The notes beneath the pieces were generated by a model. The model saw only the letters and a list, made by a program, of their open reading frames with translations, made no database searches and had not been told where the DNA came from. Positions 63,080 through 64,000 of a stretch of DNA of 64,000 nucleotides are shown here, piece after piece; within the stretch, counting starts at the first letter, position 1; each line of letters begins with the position of its first letter. Location: the NCBI RefSeq assembly GCF_003385185.1, contig NZ_PQHZ01000001.1, positions 1 through 64,000 of the forward strand. Reading direction: 5' to 3'. The position numbers were made by a program, and so were the translations under genes. This DNA comes from Amycolatopsis palatopharyngis. GTDB taxonomy: Bacteria; Actinomycetota; Actinomycetes; Mycobacteriales; Pseudonocardiaceae.

Positions 63080-64000
63080 ATGAGCGACCCTGTCACCGGC
63101 ACACCCGCCACCGACGTACTACACGCCGTGGAGGACCGGGTGCTGTGGCTGTCCAGCGCGATCATCCACCACGCCAACCGGGTACGCCCCAATCCCTCTG
63201 GTCTCAAGGTGGGCGGGCATCAGGCCTCGTCGGCGTCGATGGTCTCGATCATGACCGCGCTGTGGTTCCACCACCTGCGTGCCGAGGACCGGGTGTCGGT
63301 GAAGCCGCACGCCTCGCCGGTGATGCACGCGATCAACTATCTGCTCGGCCGTCTCGACGCGTCCTATCTGCCACGACTGCGCGAGTACGGCGGGCTGCAG
63401 AGCTACCCCAGTCGCACCAAGGATCCCGATCCGGCCGACTACTCCACCGGCTCGGTCGGAATCGGGGCCACCGCGCCGATCTGGGGCGCGATCTCCCGCC
63501 GCTACGTCGACACCGCGTTCGGCGGCGCCGGAACCGGTCGCCAGTACTCTCTGGTCGGCGACGCCGAACTGGACGAGGGCGCCGTCTGGGAGGCCGTGCT
63601 CGATCCCGGCGTCGCCGACCTCGGTGAGGTCGTCTGGATCGTCGACCTCAACCGTCAATCGCTGGATCGGGTCGTCCCGAACATCGCCGCGGACAAACTG
63701 CAGGGCATGTTCGCCGCCGCGGGCTGGCAGGTCATTCCACTCAAGTACGGACGCCTGCTGGAGGAGCTGTTCACCCGGCCAGGCGGCCCGGATCTGCGCC
63801 AGCGCATCGACGTCATGACCAACCCTGAGTACCAGCGGCTGCTGCGCTGCGACGCCGAAGAACTCCGCCACCGTCTTCCCGGGGACGGCCCCGCAGCCGC
63901 GATGATCACCGACCTGCTCGGGGGCATCGACGACGCGACCCTGGTGGAGGCGATCGCCAACCTCGGTGGTCACGACCTGGCCGCACTCGACGACGCGTTC
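63080..64000 (+). CDS. AceE-like thiamine-diphosphate E1 enzyme, N-terminal part (cut by window edge)
   Basis: The first 307 codons of a TPP enzyme related to the homodimeric pyruvate dehydrogenase E1 (AceE). Visible features are SGLKVGGHQASSASMVSIM, the substrate-site region KPHASPVMHAINYLLGRL, GLQSYPSRTKDPDPADYSTG and the TPP-binding GDAELDEGAVWE to DLNRQSLDRVV. It starts about 70 residues later than standard AceE proteins, so it belongs to a shorter branch whose keto-acid substrate is not known to me. The ATG has GAGG eight bases upstream. The gene continues past the window. Confidence 0.88.
   Translation, partial: MSDPVTGTPATDVLHAVEDRVLWLSSAIIHHANRVRPNPSGLKVGGHQASSASMVSIMTALWFHHLRAEDRVSVKPHASPVMHAINYLLGRLDASYLPRLREYGGLQSYPSRTKDPDPADYSTGSVGIGATAPIWGAISRRYVDTAFGGAGTGRQYSLVGDAELDEGAVWEAVLDPGVADLGEVVWIVDLNRQSLDRVVPNIAADKLQGMFAAAGWQVIPLKYGRLLEELFTRPGGPDLRQRIDVMTNPEYQRLLRCDAEELRHRLPGDGPAAAMITDLLGGIDDATLVEAIANLGGHDLAALDDAF

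Overview
The window is high-GC, gene-dense DNA. It has about 60 genes, many short ATGA/GTGA overlaps between genes, GTG starts, twin-arginine exports, a VKOR/DsbA pair, a BlaI/M56 pair and several Lrp, LysR and GntR regulators. This points to a soil actinomycete, most likely of the Pseudonocardiales type; the genus cannot be fixed from sequence alone. No tRNA, rRNA, CRISPR array or prophage was seen. The only mobile element is the end of an IS110-type transposase at the left edge. No gene-free stretch exceeds 300 bases; the longest is 62182-62450, in which I see nothing recognisable.

Layout. (1) 1-4070: IS110 end, then maleylacetate reductase and a TfdB-like phenol hydroxylase with an AraC regulator, part of an aromatic (resorcinol, hydroxyquinol or chlorophenol) pathway. 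(2) 4151-10601: an envelope redox and copper island (VKOR, DsbA-like, TAT multicopper oxidase, alpha/beta hydrolase, CcdA), followed by a BlaI-type repressor and an M56 protease. TCTAC/GTAGA dyads lie in front of three of its promoter regions. (3) 10610-16814: an amide-catabolic operon (amidase, M20 amidohydrolase, two membrane proteins, isochorismatase-like hydrolase) divergent from a double-domain Lrp regulator. (4) 16869-19187: DHFR-like reductase and a divergent LysG/LysE pair with a visible operator. (5) 19207-27613: an acyl-CoA operon (MBL hydrolase, two crotonases, nitronate-monooxygenase-like flavoprotein, alpha-methylacyl-CoA racemase, acyl-CoA synthetase) and two LysR genes whose 3' ends overlap. 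(6) 27853-37150: a plus-strand operon for uptake and complete beta-oxidation of an unknown acid (MFS, ligase, thiolase, three acyl-CoA dehydrogenases, SDR, crotonase). (7) 37114-43403: TAXI-TRAP transporter, two-subunit CoA-transferase and MFS. (8) 43615-47990: thioesterase, LysR, acyl-CoA dehydrogenase and an itaconate/mesaconate-type CoA-transferase. (9) 48057-57026: an eight-gene overlapping operon with 2-methylfumaryl-CoA isomerase, CitE-like lyase and mesaconyl-C4-CoA-hydratase-like enzymes, plus a divergent GntR regulator. (10) 57183-64000: an extended PhoD phosphatase, EEP hydrolase, GNAT, an unknown protein, Lrp, and the start of an AceE-like E1 enzyme.

How the parts fit. Regions 7-9 read as one programme: import an organic acid through TAXI-TRAP, activate it by CoA transfer, desaturate it, and pass it through mesaconyl-C1-CoA, mesaconyl-C4-CoA and citramalyl-CoA to pyruvate plus acetyl-CoA. 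A 13-bp AT-rich motif is shared, in opposite orientation, by the regulatory regions at 43.5 kb and 45.57 kb, which supports co-regulation. This pathway is inferred from family resemblance and gene context and has not been demonstrated. Region 2 looks like a BlaI-controlled system for oxidative folding and copper handling outside the membrane.
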